Shown here piece by piece: positions 46,765 to 58,500 of a DNA stretch of 64,000 nucleotides. Where the stretch lies: assembly GCA_019055375.1 (NCBI GenBank), contig JAHQIW010003718.1:372001-436000 (forward strand), in the 5' to 3' direction. Each line of letters opens with the position of its first letter. Positions within the stretch are counted from its first letter, which is position 1. The stretch comes from Parelaphostrongylus tenuis (taxonomy: Eukaryota > Nematoda > Chromadorea > Rhabditida > Metastrongylidae). Below the pieces are notes generated by a model. The model was not told the DNA's origin and ran no database searches. It worked only from the letters and a program-made list of their open reading frames with translations. A program made the translations under genes and the position numbers.

Positions 46765-47165
46765 TACCAGATATACCTGAGAGAATTGAGTGGTGAGAAA
46801 AACACAGCCTCAGCTGGGAATCAAACCAGCGTTTCATCCTATCCGGGGATGTGTGCTCTACCACTACACCACCAAGGCACATTTGCGCTACCACTCATTC
46901 TTCAACATCTTTATGTTAGATATCAGCCACCAACCTTTAACAGGATTGGTCGGGTATGTGATTTCGCTTTTTGAACCCATTTGAGCTGACAGCCATTCTT
47001 AGATGTAACACTTCAAAATCTCGATACATTTGCTGCTTTTTTCGCAGTGTTATGCCATTGCGAATATACCTAAGAGAATTTAGTGGTGAGCAAAAACATG
47101 GCCTCTGGCGAGAGTCGAACCCGCGTTTTTGCTCACCACCCAATTCCCTCAATTATCTTTGTAAC
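46765..47165 (-). mobile_element. tRNA-derived SINE copies (family S5)
   Basis: Minus strand at 46,875-46,800: GGTGGTGTAGTGGTAGAGCA (A-box region) and CGCTGGTTTGATTCCCAGC (B-box), then a tail ending CTCAATTCTCTCAGGTAT. A second copy at 47,130-47,065 repeats GGGTTCGACTCTCGCC and the same tail, followed by an inverted piece of the tail to 47,165. A tail fragment also occurs at about 4,603. Confidence 0.55.
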
Positions 47166-47745
47166 ATCACAACACTGCGAAAAAAGCAGTAAAACACTAG
47201 ATTTTCGAATTATCTGATATGTTGGAATTTGAGCGTGGGCTTGAGAAAACATTCGAAACGATCAGTATATTTTCATTCAGTATTTTTTTATTTTTAGCAA
47301 TTTTATTACTTATCATTGTCATTGGACATTTTTTGTTCATGTTTTTGTAACAAATCGATAGCTTAGCAAGTTTCGATGGGAATACTGGGTTTTTTGTGAA
47401 AAAATTTTTATGGCATGTTCTATGGGAGTTTAGTTTTTTATTTCACAGCGGACTGTTTCGTATTAGGGCGAGATTTCGTTTCTTAGAAAGCTTTTTCACT
47501 AGAAAAACTGAATATGATTGAGAAAATTCTTATAAAAGTATTTTGAATAAGATTAACGCCTAATGGTTTTGAGAATCATTGCTTTTGATACGATTTCTAC
47601 AGTAGAATTTTGTGGAATGTGCACGTGAATTCGTTTCTTTTTTTTCTAAAGAAGGGCTTTTCTACTAGTCTATCAGTACCTCTTTGGTGGTTTATAAAAT
47701 AGAGATTCAAGGCCTTTTAAATATTTGGTTTTATCCTCCAATAAA

Positions 47746-48038
47746 GAGCGCATGTGGCGCAGTGGTTAGAGGTGCTCTGCGCCGCACACGAGGTCAATGG
47801 TTCGATCTCGCACTCATGGCTCACCCAGCCATCCATCCCTCCGAGGTCGGTGAATTGGTACCAGGCAGGTCTCATACTTGTTTGGGAGGCTAAGCAGCAA
47901 TGACTCGGTTTAGCGGTAGGCCACCGCGAGTCATTGTAAAGACCAGATATACATTCATTCACTTCAAACGAAGTTAAAAGTCAGAGTCGAATGCATGGCT
48001 CATCCCCTAGGGATCGATCAACGCCGAGAGCTTTATCC
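47746..48038 (+). mobile_element. tRNA-derived SINE (family S1), full-length, with 17-bp target-site duplication
   Basis: The head GCGCATGTGGCGCAGTGGTT carries the A-box, and GGTTCGATCTC the B-box, at tRNA spacing; a body of about 220 bp without coding capacity follows. The element is flanked by perfect 17-bp direct repeats TTTTATCCTCCAATAAA (47,729-47,745 and 48,039-48,055), the hallmark of LINE-mediated insertion. An inverted sister copy is at 51,480-51,766. The perfect duplication argues for a fairly recent insertion. Confidence 0.85.
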
Positions 48039-48055
48039 TTTTATCCTCCAATAAA

Positions 48056-49914
48056 TCGGGCTATGAAATAGCTCTAGCACTGCATTTACTAATAATTACC
48101 TTATTGAAGTCTCCTCTAACATATTTGACCACTTACTGACAAATGAAGCCCCATTTAATCTCGAAAAAGCTATAAAGTTCATCACCACATTAGCATTGTA
48201 GTGCACACAACCAGCCTCTCTTCGTGGCCGTCCAAACCGCCCATCAAACGAAATCGGCCTCCATCGCAAAGGGTTAAGCTTACACGACGTCGATGAATTA
48301 ATTGGTTACGCTGTAGACGATAAATTCGAATCACTGGCTCTTCAGAAAACGATGACGTCAAACCCTAGCCGAACAAAGTTTATTTAACAACCTCGTGTTA
48401 TCTAAATCAATCAAGAAAGTATAATTGAATGACAATCCTGAAGTTAAATGGAAGTCGTTTTTCAGAGGATATATGTAGAAACTAGTGGAACATACTAGAG
48501 GGCCAAAAAAACTCCATTCTAGACACCAGGTCAATTGAACGCATCGTAATACAAACTATCTTTCTTGATCAATTCAGACCACACTTCGTGAAGAAAATCA
48601 CCCCTTTTGAAGATGTTATTTTGAAACAAGGTACTTCGTCATAAGAAAAATCAGATGAGGCTTGTATTTCTTCACTTGAGCTGTATATACCAGGACTTGC
48701 GAGTTATTTATAAATCATTAGCTGAGGACACTGCTGCATTGAATGTCTGGTAGAAGTTTTTGGCTCATATGGGACCTTGATGTTGCAAGTTGTCTCTGCT
48801 GCTTTAGGACCCATTTTTAACTTATAGTGTGGAACCGCAATTACTCTAGTTCTATCAGCTTTACTAAAAAGCTTTCTCAAATAATAGTGTGTGGATGGTT
48901 CTGCGGTGAATGCTCCTATGTGGTTGCCCCACAGTGTTTGATTTTTGACGATCTGTAGTCACGATGGACTGAACTTTGATATGCTGGTAGATTAGATTGC
49001 CTTTACGCCACGTCGGTCTTAGTCTTGTGGATGAGCACGATGATAGAACAGTCCTCTATATGTACGAAGCAATCAATCCACATAAACAATAACCTCAAAT
49101 ATATATGCATCAATACAATAACATCATAGACAGTATGTACACAAAGCCAACATGCTGCTATGTGACGGAAATATCATGAAGCAGATGACTACGGATTGAT
49201 GCGTTGAACGTTGAACTGCGGGACATAATTAAGCGGTGGACTCTAGGTATGCGGTTATGCTTTACACGGAAGAAGAACGACGGATGTAACCAGTTGCTGA
49301 AAATGTCGGTATTGATAGTGGCGATTATATATGTATGGAACTATAACCCATTTCCGCGGTTGCGGGTCAAACAGAACCAACTTGAGGTTGTCCACTGTAC
49401 TCTCTGAGTTCCGCTGACATTGTAATGGGCTTCACGAACCACAGATCATGATAAAAAAGCAAGAGAAGACATTGAACAATTACATTGAAGTATCATAATA
49501 AAGATGACAAACAACCATTAGTGGGATGAGAGATTTCGAAACCGATGTCGTCGTCGTCGTCCTCAAGGCTCTGCCTACCACCAAGCTACCATAGTTTACG
49601 GGATCCGAGCGGCCAACTCCTTGCCATTCTATGGAGAAGAAACAACGAACCTATGGAAGCGCTGTTACAAATAGTAACAGAGATATAATGTTAATACTAA
49701 TCACAGCAGTTATAGTACTGTTTTACACTTTACACGACCTGTTTAACGTAACTACTGCGGAGATTCCAGCACTTCACGCATTCGATTCATTTCCGCCCAC
49801 CAACCATATGATAATCTTCCAGTTTTACGTGAGAGCATTTTCAAATGAAGTTGTCGATGAATTTTGGTAGAGTCGGTTCTTTCTTAAATGGCTGTCATAC
49901 TGAATTGTGAGTGC
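48056..49914. other. No gene recognised; decayed coding-like segment at 48.1-48.6 kb
   Basis: At 48,130-48,390 one plus frame reads as protein-like with few stops (ASLRGRPNRPSNEIGLHR, LHDVDELIGYAVDD), and KWKSFFRGYM follows at 48.45 kb. This looks like a broken transposon or pseudogene of a family I do not recognise. A short repeat D piece is at 49,760-49,800. The rest is unassigned. Confidence 0.3.
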
Positions 49915-50290
49915 CTGATGATTATTTTTTGAGCCGTGCATATGGTCTGTTACGGATGAACTTATACAGCCCATCGCGCGTTTTCGGCTTTGGCAACCTC
50001 GGCAGTTGGGCAGTGTCTTTCGTCTTTAGCCAGTCCTCTCGGGATGTGTCCAATTACGTACATAGAGAAGGCGCAGACGTATTATTTACACTTGCCATTG
50101 AGTGGAAACATCACTAAAACATAAAACATGGGCAGTGTTTTACACTTGATTGTTCTCGACTGGTATCGTCAAATATATCATACCTTTCGTTTCGAATGTT
50201 TTCTTGAGACCAAGCTCGAATTTCATTATGTCTAATAATTGTTTTATTGGGCCATGCATGTGGTCCGTCATGGGCGGGCATATACAGCTC
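49915..50290. mobile_element. Hammerhead retrozyme-like element, decayed
   Basis: Begins TTATTTTTTGAGCCGTGCAT with the unit start. The ribozyme region on the minus strand (about 49,970-50,013) reads CUGCCGA for CUGANGA (A6 to C) with GAAA kept, so it is inactive. A second partial start of the unit follows at about 50,243. Confidence 0.55.
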
Positions 50291-50625
50291 AATATAAAAT
50301 TGAAACGGGAGCTGTGAATTGTGAGTGTTTGGTCCCAACGACGCTGAAATCGTTTCAAACACTATTAAGAGGAAACTCAGCACTTTATTTGATCCGTCAG
50401 CACAATGTTTTTTCTCATTGTGAAGATCCCAACACATCTAAAATTCAATTTGTTTTTCGTCTTATTCTTAAACGGCGTAGAACACTGGTTGAGCGAGTCT
50501 CCTTGCAGTGTCGAGGATAGCCTTGCTGTGACTTTCCATAGGACGTTGTTGCTGACTCCCAGGTTGGTTTTTGATGTTTTTGATGTTTGTTTGACAAAGT
50601 TGGATTTTCGTGTTTGCCAGGGAGA

Positions 50626-50735
50626 AGGGGAGAGGGGGAGGGGGGGGGGGGAAGGAGGGGTGGTAGAACACGGCTCCACGCGCCTCCGCGACAGGCATCA
50701 CAGAACCACTCGGCCACGGCTCCCCGATTAAGAAG
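50626..50735 (-). mobile_element. tRNA-like SINE head (family S4) next to a G-rich run
   Basis: Minus strand from 50,735: GGGGAGCCGTGGCCGAGTGG then TTCTGTGATGCCTGTCGCGG, a Leu/Ser-tRNA-like 5' half shared with 56,513. The adjacent 50,626-50,662 is a purine run with eleven or more consecutive G. Overlapping proline-rich frames here are compositional. Confidence 0.5.
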
Positions 50736-51479
50736 AAAACTGCTGATAAATTCGATTAAGTGTTGAAAATAACGAATAAATGATTCCGAGGCGCTTATGA
50801 TAAACGCCAGTTAGCATCTGAACCGTTTATTTACTAATGATGATGTAAGGTTGAATTGCATGTGACTAGGCCGGACAAGCAGAAGTGAAATGCCGTCGCC
50901 TGTTTGCTCATCATCATCGACTCATTTGAGTAACTAACAGAAAACTGTTTTACAAGCACACGATCTATTACGTAGGCCCGGAGAAACTCTAGAGGCTACT
51001 CTAATGGCTCGCGTAACTTCAGAAAGTAATCTTACCAATGAAAAAATTTCCACATGGAAGGCTGTTAAAAAGTTCCTATCGGGACATTGTGACTGTGGTG
51101 AGAATAACAGGCTGAGATTATAAGATCACTTTACAAACATTTTAGATTCCTAGACAGATGTCCTCATCATCATGGGCAGGGCAACATCAAAAACCAACTT
51201 TGTCATAAAGTGGAATAGCACTAGGTCGGCGTAGAAATATTAGTTCGCCGCTATGAAACCTGCAAATAAAACAACAAATATTGCTGCACACATTGTTGGT
51301 GTATGCCAAGCTGAAACTCATTTTTACCTCAAGACTTTAGCTCGCAATATTTTCTGAAACTCAATTTCGATTAATTTAGACTCGGTAAAATCGTGCTATA
51401 AAATCATAGGAATAAAATTGCACATATAATTGTTTCGGCTTGATGCGAGTTTCGCAAAGCCACAGATAGTTAAAACTAA
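50736..51479. other. No recognised feature
   Basis: AT-rich with stops in all frames. The short plus piece GWKAVKKFLSGHCDCGENN at about 51,055 may be a remnant of an unrecognised element. Confidence 0.3.
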
Positions 51480-51766
51480 AAAGTGATAGAGCTCTCGGCC
51501 TTGACCAAAATCTGAGAGATGGGCCATGCATTCGTTTTCGTTTTCTAACTTTGCTTGAGGTGACTTAATGCATATCTGGCCTTTACAGTGACTCGCAGCT
51601 GTGGCTTACCGCTGTATCGAGCCAGTGTTGTTATCCTCTCAGACGAGCCTATTACCAATTCACTGCTCCGGCGGGATGGATGGCTTGGTGAGCCATAAGA
51701 GCGAGATCGAACCGTTGACCTTGTGTGCGAGACAAAGCACCTCTAATCACTACACCACATGCGCCC
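51480..51766 (-). mobile_element. tRNA-derived SINE (family S1), full-length
   Basis: Minus strand from 51,766: GGGCGCATGTGGTGTAGTGA and the B-box GGTTCGATCTC, then the same body and 3' end (GAGAGCTCTATCACTTTTTA) as the copy at 47,746-48,038. No clear target-site duplication is visible. Confidence 0.75.
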
Positions 51767-52501
51767 GCAAGTGCATAGAATAACCAAAATTGCAAAGAAT
51801 GAATAAGAGTTATCAAGCGTGTTTATTGTGGAGACAGTCTTAAAAAATAATTGTATGTTTCAACAATAAGTTGACGACTTTGGTTCAAGGGCGCTTATGC
51901 CGACGTCAAAATGTTGAAAATCAGTTGAACCCGCCATGTAACGATGAGCTCTATTGCGACAAGACGAGCTGCTAGCAACTACATATCACGAGATGTTTAG
52001 GGTGCTAAGAGACAATGGATGATAAAAAGACATGGCATCGTCGTCGATCTGGTTAATGGAGGACTTTGCTCTTTCTGGTTCACTAAAAACATGAATTGCA
52101 CTGGATTCCTCTTACTCGTAGCTGCAAATGATCGAGGTTTTGGTGGTTTCTACTTGAGTCACATGGTCGAAATGACATCAGGTCATACAGGTGTTCCGAA
52201 AGGTGCGTCTATGGACTTTCGATTAAGACAAGGAGACGCGAAGAGAGGCGACGTATATGGTGCTTAAAATATATTCTCAACTATGCAAAGAACGATACTG
52301 GTGCTCAATCATCGCTTTTACTTTCGATACTCGTTTATTGTCCAGTAAATAGCATACAAATCTTTTCATTATTTGAATAACAATTTGGAATCAACGCACA
52401 TGAACTAAACAACGTTAATGGTAAATTTTTTATGAGAACATCGGTTAATTGCTTGTTAATTTCACTTATAATGGGCTTTGACGACGAATGAATATGCAGT
52501 A
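51767..52501. other. No recognised gene; probable 3' untranslated and downstream region of the ZFAND4-like gene at the right
   Basis: The plus frame at 52,019-52,267 has no splice support. A possible minus-strand AATAAA lies at 52,333-52,338, about 165 nt past the stop codon of the ZFAND4-like gene. Confidence 0.3.
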
Positions 52502-52561
52502 TTAAGAATGTGGCGACATCTTCGCTTTGTGTAATCCACCGAAAACCAGCTTGGGATTCTC
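52502..52561 (-). CDS. ZFAND4-like terminal exon
   Basis: Acceptor TTTGCTTTTCAG, then 19 codons (ENPKLVFGGLHKAKMSPHS) and TAA. It corresponds to the conserved tail after AN1 fingers (...NP....PKLPK). Phase 0 joins to the AN1 exon. Confidence 0.75.
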   Translation of the reverse strand, partial: ENPKLVFGGLHKAKMSPHS

Positions 52562-55500
52562 CTGAAAAGCAAACTGATGTATACCGTAGTGAAATTTGAA
52601 ACTGGTTGCCACAAAGTAGTTTTAGCAATAATCACCTTGTCTATCTTACTTCTTCCCCTTTGTCGATGATCAATATTGCAAAGATGAGCATCCGGCTTAC
52701 GGTGTTGCTTGCAAAAGACATAGCTACATGCACAGGGCATTTGCTGTTCCACTGGTTTCAGTTTACAGTTACACACCTGGAAAATCACTTCAGTTCTCCA
52801 AGAAAATTGCGTTCAGTACTAGTATCATGTCAACATTGGACATAAAGCGTTAATCAACCCTCTGAGGTTCGAATGGTCTCTCTTCAATAAACAGAAATTC
52901 TCAGAGGTAGACCAGCCCGTTTCTTCATGAAACAACGCGAATTAGGTGGCTCGGAATGAAACGTTTAAACTTAATTTCATCTTCCATGCATATATTTTGG
53001 CAATTTATTTCTTATGTTGTATTATTGTATGTCATTTCAAAGTTGTTTGATTCACTTTTGTCTAGTACCAGCAAATTATAATAAAGCTTTTGTCTTCTAG
53101 AAATTTTGTGAATTAGAGTTTCATTAGCAATTTTGACAAGTCTAGGTCAACGAATTCAAACTCTGAAGTACTCAGCGCAAACGGCTCAAAAGATCATCCT
53201 GCTCAGAACTGTGTGCACCTCTCCAGCTACACGATTATTTGAGGGCCTTTTTCGCTGGATGGAGTTAATCCTCTAGGATTCACTAACTATTGGCAAGCCC
53301 AAATCTCGGAAGTTTCAGCGCTGTGCTAGTTTCTTCAAAAAGTCTTCTCAGTACGCAGTGGCGGCGAAACAGAATCAAGTTACAAACTCGGAGCGCATTT
53401 TTGCTCAACTATGGCGGGTTTTGGTGGCTTTTGATTAAAGACTTCACAGTCATTTGATAACATGGATCCTGTTGATTCTAGAGTTAAGTTTGGCTTTAAG
53501 GAAGGTCTTCATCATTGCTTTAAGAAAGAAAATATGATCACGTTTCATCCCTACAAAATCCTGGCACTTCAGAGTTATACATGGACCAAAGCATATTAGC
53601 GTGTAGAGGAAGTCACGGAGCATCAAAACAAGACCAAAAACCTAGATTTTTTTCTTGAAGTGGAAAGAAACACTAACTGAGTGATGAAAATCGCGCTCTC
53701 CTTGAGAATCACGCTACGCCACTGGTGCGATAGCATAAGTTTTGTGGCATGCCAGTTTTCAAATGCTCGTACAGAACGGGATTCTCTTACTTGACAATTA
53801 CGAACAATCTCAAATATTTTTATGCGTGCTATTATTTTTACAGCATTCGGCGAACAACAGCTACGAATGCCTCGCCAAACACTGCTTTGAATGGATTTAT
53901 TCCTAAGTAGATTTTGGACAATAATTTTGTACGCCTTCAAATCAACCTACAGTTCAATTTGACTGGTGGATGCAACCTTTTTAGACCATTGGTCATTAAG
54001 TCATAAACAGGGTGTATAAACCGGAGTACTGAAGAAAGTATACTTTGCACTTTGTTTTGAGCAGCGCTCCTCTTCTAGCTTTTATCGCGTTCAACTCTTC
54101 AATGGTGGATGGAGCTAGTACAAGCTCTTTTCTTCTGCGTTCCATTTCTGCAACTGTTTCCGGAGGTTCGAAAAAAGCCTGAAATATTTCTTATTTTGAA
54201 TAATTTGCGAGTTCTTAGGCGGAGTGCAACCATCTTATGTAATCTTTTTCCACACCTTGATTGCACTGTCATCTGGATTTGAAATGGAAACATTCGATGC
54301 CTCCGATTTTAAATCTGTGGCCGATACACTGGGTGAGGAAAATTCCATAACTGATCTACTGCAAAGATGTTCCTTAATTGGTCCTCCTCGCAACAACACA
54401 ATAGGGTGAGTAGTTACGACTCTTGATGGACTAAACTTATTTTCGCTCTTAATTAATATCAAGCCCTTACCTTTGAATTGATCCGAGAGACGGTGGAGAA
54501 GAATCACTGAGAATCTTCTTGCGCTTTCTTCCCAGCAAACGCTTAAAACGGGTAATAAGCATTTATTTGACACTTGAATGGGATTATGAAATCTGTATTG
54601 CTCCCGACATCAAATCACTGGCTTATATTTGCACTTTTGGCCAAGTTATATCTTTAGCAAACGCTTTATTTGATGGACTTCTATTAGATTTTAACAGGCT
54701 TTCTCGTAAATTTTTGCACTGGAGCAGCAAATACCAAATTTATTAATCAGTAGTAATTAAAATAGCTCAACACCACTATTAAAGTGTGCGCCATCAGCCT
54801 GAATACATTTCTGCCATCCCTCAGGCATCAAACCAATGCCGCTTTGTGCAGAATTTTCTGAGCTTTTTTTGCTACCAAACTTGCCCATACTTGTCGCATC
54901 GTGGCCCCTTAGCAAAGTCTTTATCGTAATTTGCTGCTTTGCGAGTGCGATTTGGGACACGATGCACAGAATATCTTTGAGAACATCAACCGCGGAAAGA
55001 GTCAACAATTTGTATTCGGGGGTGCAGCGTCTCGGACTGCCGAATCAGGCCTTGTCATGTCGACATCGCCGCAATCTCATCCTGCTTCAAGACAACGCAA
55101 TGCTGCATATCTCCAAATTCAAATGCGAAGTTGTCCGAATTGGGCTGGGAGTTGCTAGATCGTCCGCCGTTCCAGTCCTTATTTGTCACCATCGACTATC
55201 ACCTCTTCCAATCATTAGAGCACTTCCTAAGCAGGAAGAAGTTCCGAGAAATTAGTCATTTGAGTCGAGGGTTGACATCTTTCTTTAAATTTAAGAATGA
55301 CGAGTTCTATGAGCGCGGTGTGATTTGTTGCCTGAGAGTTGGCACAAATGTGTTCAAGTCGATGAAGCTTTTCTTGAATAGTGTAATTAAGCAATTTTGA
55401 TTATCTCTGGTTAATGAATTTGCTGCTTGTTACTTTGGTGCCAAGACTTATGAGAAGAGCTACTATCATTCACTACTGTATTACTTTTCACATTTCCCTA

Positions 55501-58500
55501 ATTTTTAATAATTATTCATGTGCGAACACTTCTGTAATGAGCTACGGAAAATACTCAAATATGGCATGTGTGTGCATGTTATGGTACTTGGTACTTTCCT
55601 GTTATCATGCAGTTATATTCGAAATCAGTCATTTGAGACAAATTTTTTTTTGATCATTTTTTTTGACAAATTTTCGCGAGACAAAAGTTCCACTAAACTT
55701 TTGGCAACCCACCAAAAGCTTGAATCTTGAAAAATTTCAAAATGTGCTTGTTTTTCGAAAAGGCCTTTTTACAGCTCTGTTGGGTGAAAGTAAGATTTCA
55801 GAATCGCGCATTTTTGCGCTGTCTAATGATCAATAAAAGTCTAGAGGAAGAGTTCTGTCCAGCGAAATATAAGCACGATGCTACGTGATGCGTGCTGAAC
55901 ATAATTCCATTTCTAGTGCTACAGCGCTGTAAGAAATGCGTACTGAAGAACTGCAGTGCATTTTTGATCTCCGAGATTCAAACTTTTGAATGATCACTGA
56001 TATTCTAGTATAAAATCTTTGTCGATTAGAAAGCTCTTTCTAAAAATCCTTGGTCAATAAAAAAAGTACCAAAAGTATTCAACTTTCTATAAAGCCACTA
56101 CTGAATAAGCATAGTGTGCTAGACAAGGAATATTGATGTTTATACTCTCTAAAGGCCGTTCACTCCTCATTCTTCGTCTGTCATTGAAATTTTCACTTTT
56201 TCAAACCACAGACATGTGCCGCCTAATGTCATTATCAATAGCTGTCAGCTAAAATAATTTACCTTCATTTTATTCCTAGTTATTTCATGTTCTGCCTGTT
56301 TCTCACGTGACCACTCCGAGTTCTTCTTGTTCTTTGGAGATCTCGATTTTCGAGGATGTCGAATCGTTGTGGTACTTAAAAAGGGTGGTCTATAGAATGC
56401 ATTAACGTCGGAAAACATTTAGAATAAATACAAAATTCCTTAGCTTTTCTGATCAAGCAGTTTACATGTTCTCGAGTGAAAACGTTTTGCTTTTTTTCTA
56501 GCGATAGTTACACTGGGGGAGCCGTGTTCGAGTGGTTGTGATGCTGGTCGCGGTGAGCGTGAAACCGAACTCCATCCCCCAGCAGTCTCCGACAGTCAAC
56601 GAGAACGCGCTATGGAGCGCCACAACCAGGATATCCTCAAGATTGCAAGGAGCCATTGTCGACTAATATTCTAGGTGATTTGAAAGGAAGACGAGAAACG
56701 AATCGAATGCCAGAAGTACTGGGATCCGTACAATGAAAATTGTGGTGATGGGTCGTTTAAATAAAACAAATGATGATTACACATTTCTTGTCAATTACAA
56801 GTACTTCGGCAGAAAGCAAAGAGAAAAGTTCTGTAGCACCACTACGATTTGTGTTGTAACAATGGTACTTTTTTATGAGGGCACTTTATGAGATAGTTTA
56901 CATTTCCCGTATCGAGATTTGCTGGGAGTTGGTCTTTTGATTTAGGACTATTATCACTGATATACCTAAGATGAGACGAAGTCATTTTAGTTGACATGCT
57001 ACTAATGCGAATTACGACAATCTTAGACTGTAACTGATTCACAACAATTAACCTCCCAGATCGGCTTGGTTTCCAAAAACCTTTGAGCTCTATGTTATTT
57101 AGTCATAGCTAAGCTTTCAATGACCTATTATGAAAGTTAATCCTTTGCGCAATCAATTGGATACCAAAAAATCGCATGGCCCAACCTTTCCTATTATCCC
57201 AGCATCGATGGAAGCATACGTTAACCCTCACTTTTTTGCAAACATATAACCTTAAAAGCATTTAACTCACGTCAATGTCAGTTACGCGATTCGAAATATC
57301 ATAAATTGTTGAACAACCAGAGATGTATGTTAAGTAATTATTATGACTGTGCAGTGTAGAACTAATTTTCAATGTTAGCTTACTACAGATGTAATAATAA
57401 TGTATTAATCGTATGGATTACTAACCCTCGAACATTGGTCATTGATCCGATTTTACTTCTCAACTCGGCGACACTCCCTTCAGGAAATGTTGGTGGCATA
57501 TAAAGAACAGAATTAGGCCTAAATATACTTTCAATGTTTGCAGTGTCGGTTGCATGCTTTCCATCAATGGAACTGTGCACACAAAGCAAATGTTGAGGAT
57601 TTGTTCTAAAAACTCCTCAAATCTGCACTCGTTAGTTATAAATCGCTTGCAAAAGGCAAACCTATTTTGATCGACATGCATAATCATAGGAAGCAGGAAA
57701 TATCTTCGCTATAAAATTGCTATTTACGACGAGCTCGTCAAAGCTACGAAATGAGATGCACTTTGCTTGATTTAGAAACTAGAGATTATGGCTAGGATAT
57801 GATGCTTACGAAAAGCTTGAAACATTCCATCAGATTATACTGAATTTTAAGGTATTGTTATATGGCCACGGATCTCCCTCTTTGAGGGATCCCGCGCGAT
57901 TAGCTTCGAGGGCACGTGAAACGCCCCCAAGTGGTGGATAGGGGAATAAAACGCGAATCAAAAGTGACCGTGTGCTTCCCAAAGACGCAGGTGGATTCAG
58001 GGGACGAGCTCCCTGCTTCTGCAGCGCCGACTTGACAAAAACTCTATTTCTACGAGTCAAGTCGGCCAAAAAGTCTGCAATAAAATCAAGCGGCTGGGAA
58101 GTACATGGAAGGCGGTTAAGAGTCGCTCCCAACAATTAAGCTCCTCCCGCTCTCCGAGAGAGACTGGAAGGCTACTCGTGAGTACCCAGCCCCACATTTA
58201 GGGCCTAGTAAGCTATACGTTTGGTATCAAAATGCTAAAACCAGTAACAAATATGGGCCTAATTTCCCTGACCCCGAAAGACCCCTGGCACGGCAGCGCC
58301 AGGTAGGACGAGTATGCAGAGCCTGCTAAAATCTTAAAGCCAAAGTAGGCTGCCAGAATCGAAACGGACCAAAATTACGATCTGTACCTACCTTGCAAGA
58401 GCACTTGATCAGGAATCCGTTGTGGAGGATCTATTGATTGAAGCAAGAAGGATAAGGTACGACATCATAGGCCTGGCTGAGACGATAAGACGTCATCCTT

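Noticed and set aside
47746..47830. Possible functional tRNA gene
   Set aside because: A and B boxes are present, but the arms do not pair as a tRNA, the head is repeated elsewhere and it continues into a SINE body between target-site duplications.
50377..50731. Overlapping Pro- or Gly-rich frames
   Set aside because: They cross a poly-G/purine run and a SINE head; composition explains them.
54224..54409. Plus-strand frame METFDASDFKSVADTLGEEN... with a GTGAGT at its end
   Set aside because: It is antisense to the RGGPI exon of the ZFAND4-like gene, whose minus-strand splice sites and phases fit a chain of exons.
57460..57687. Second open minus frame overlapping the exon at 57,426-57,605
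   Set aside because: Its splice phases do not join to the neighbouring exons, while the other frame does.
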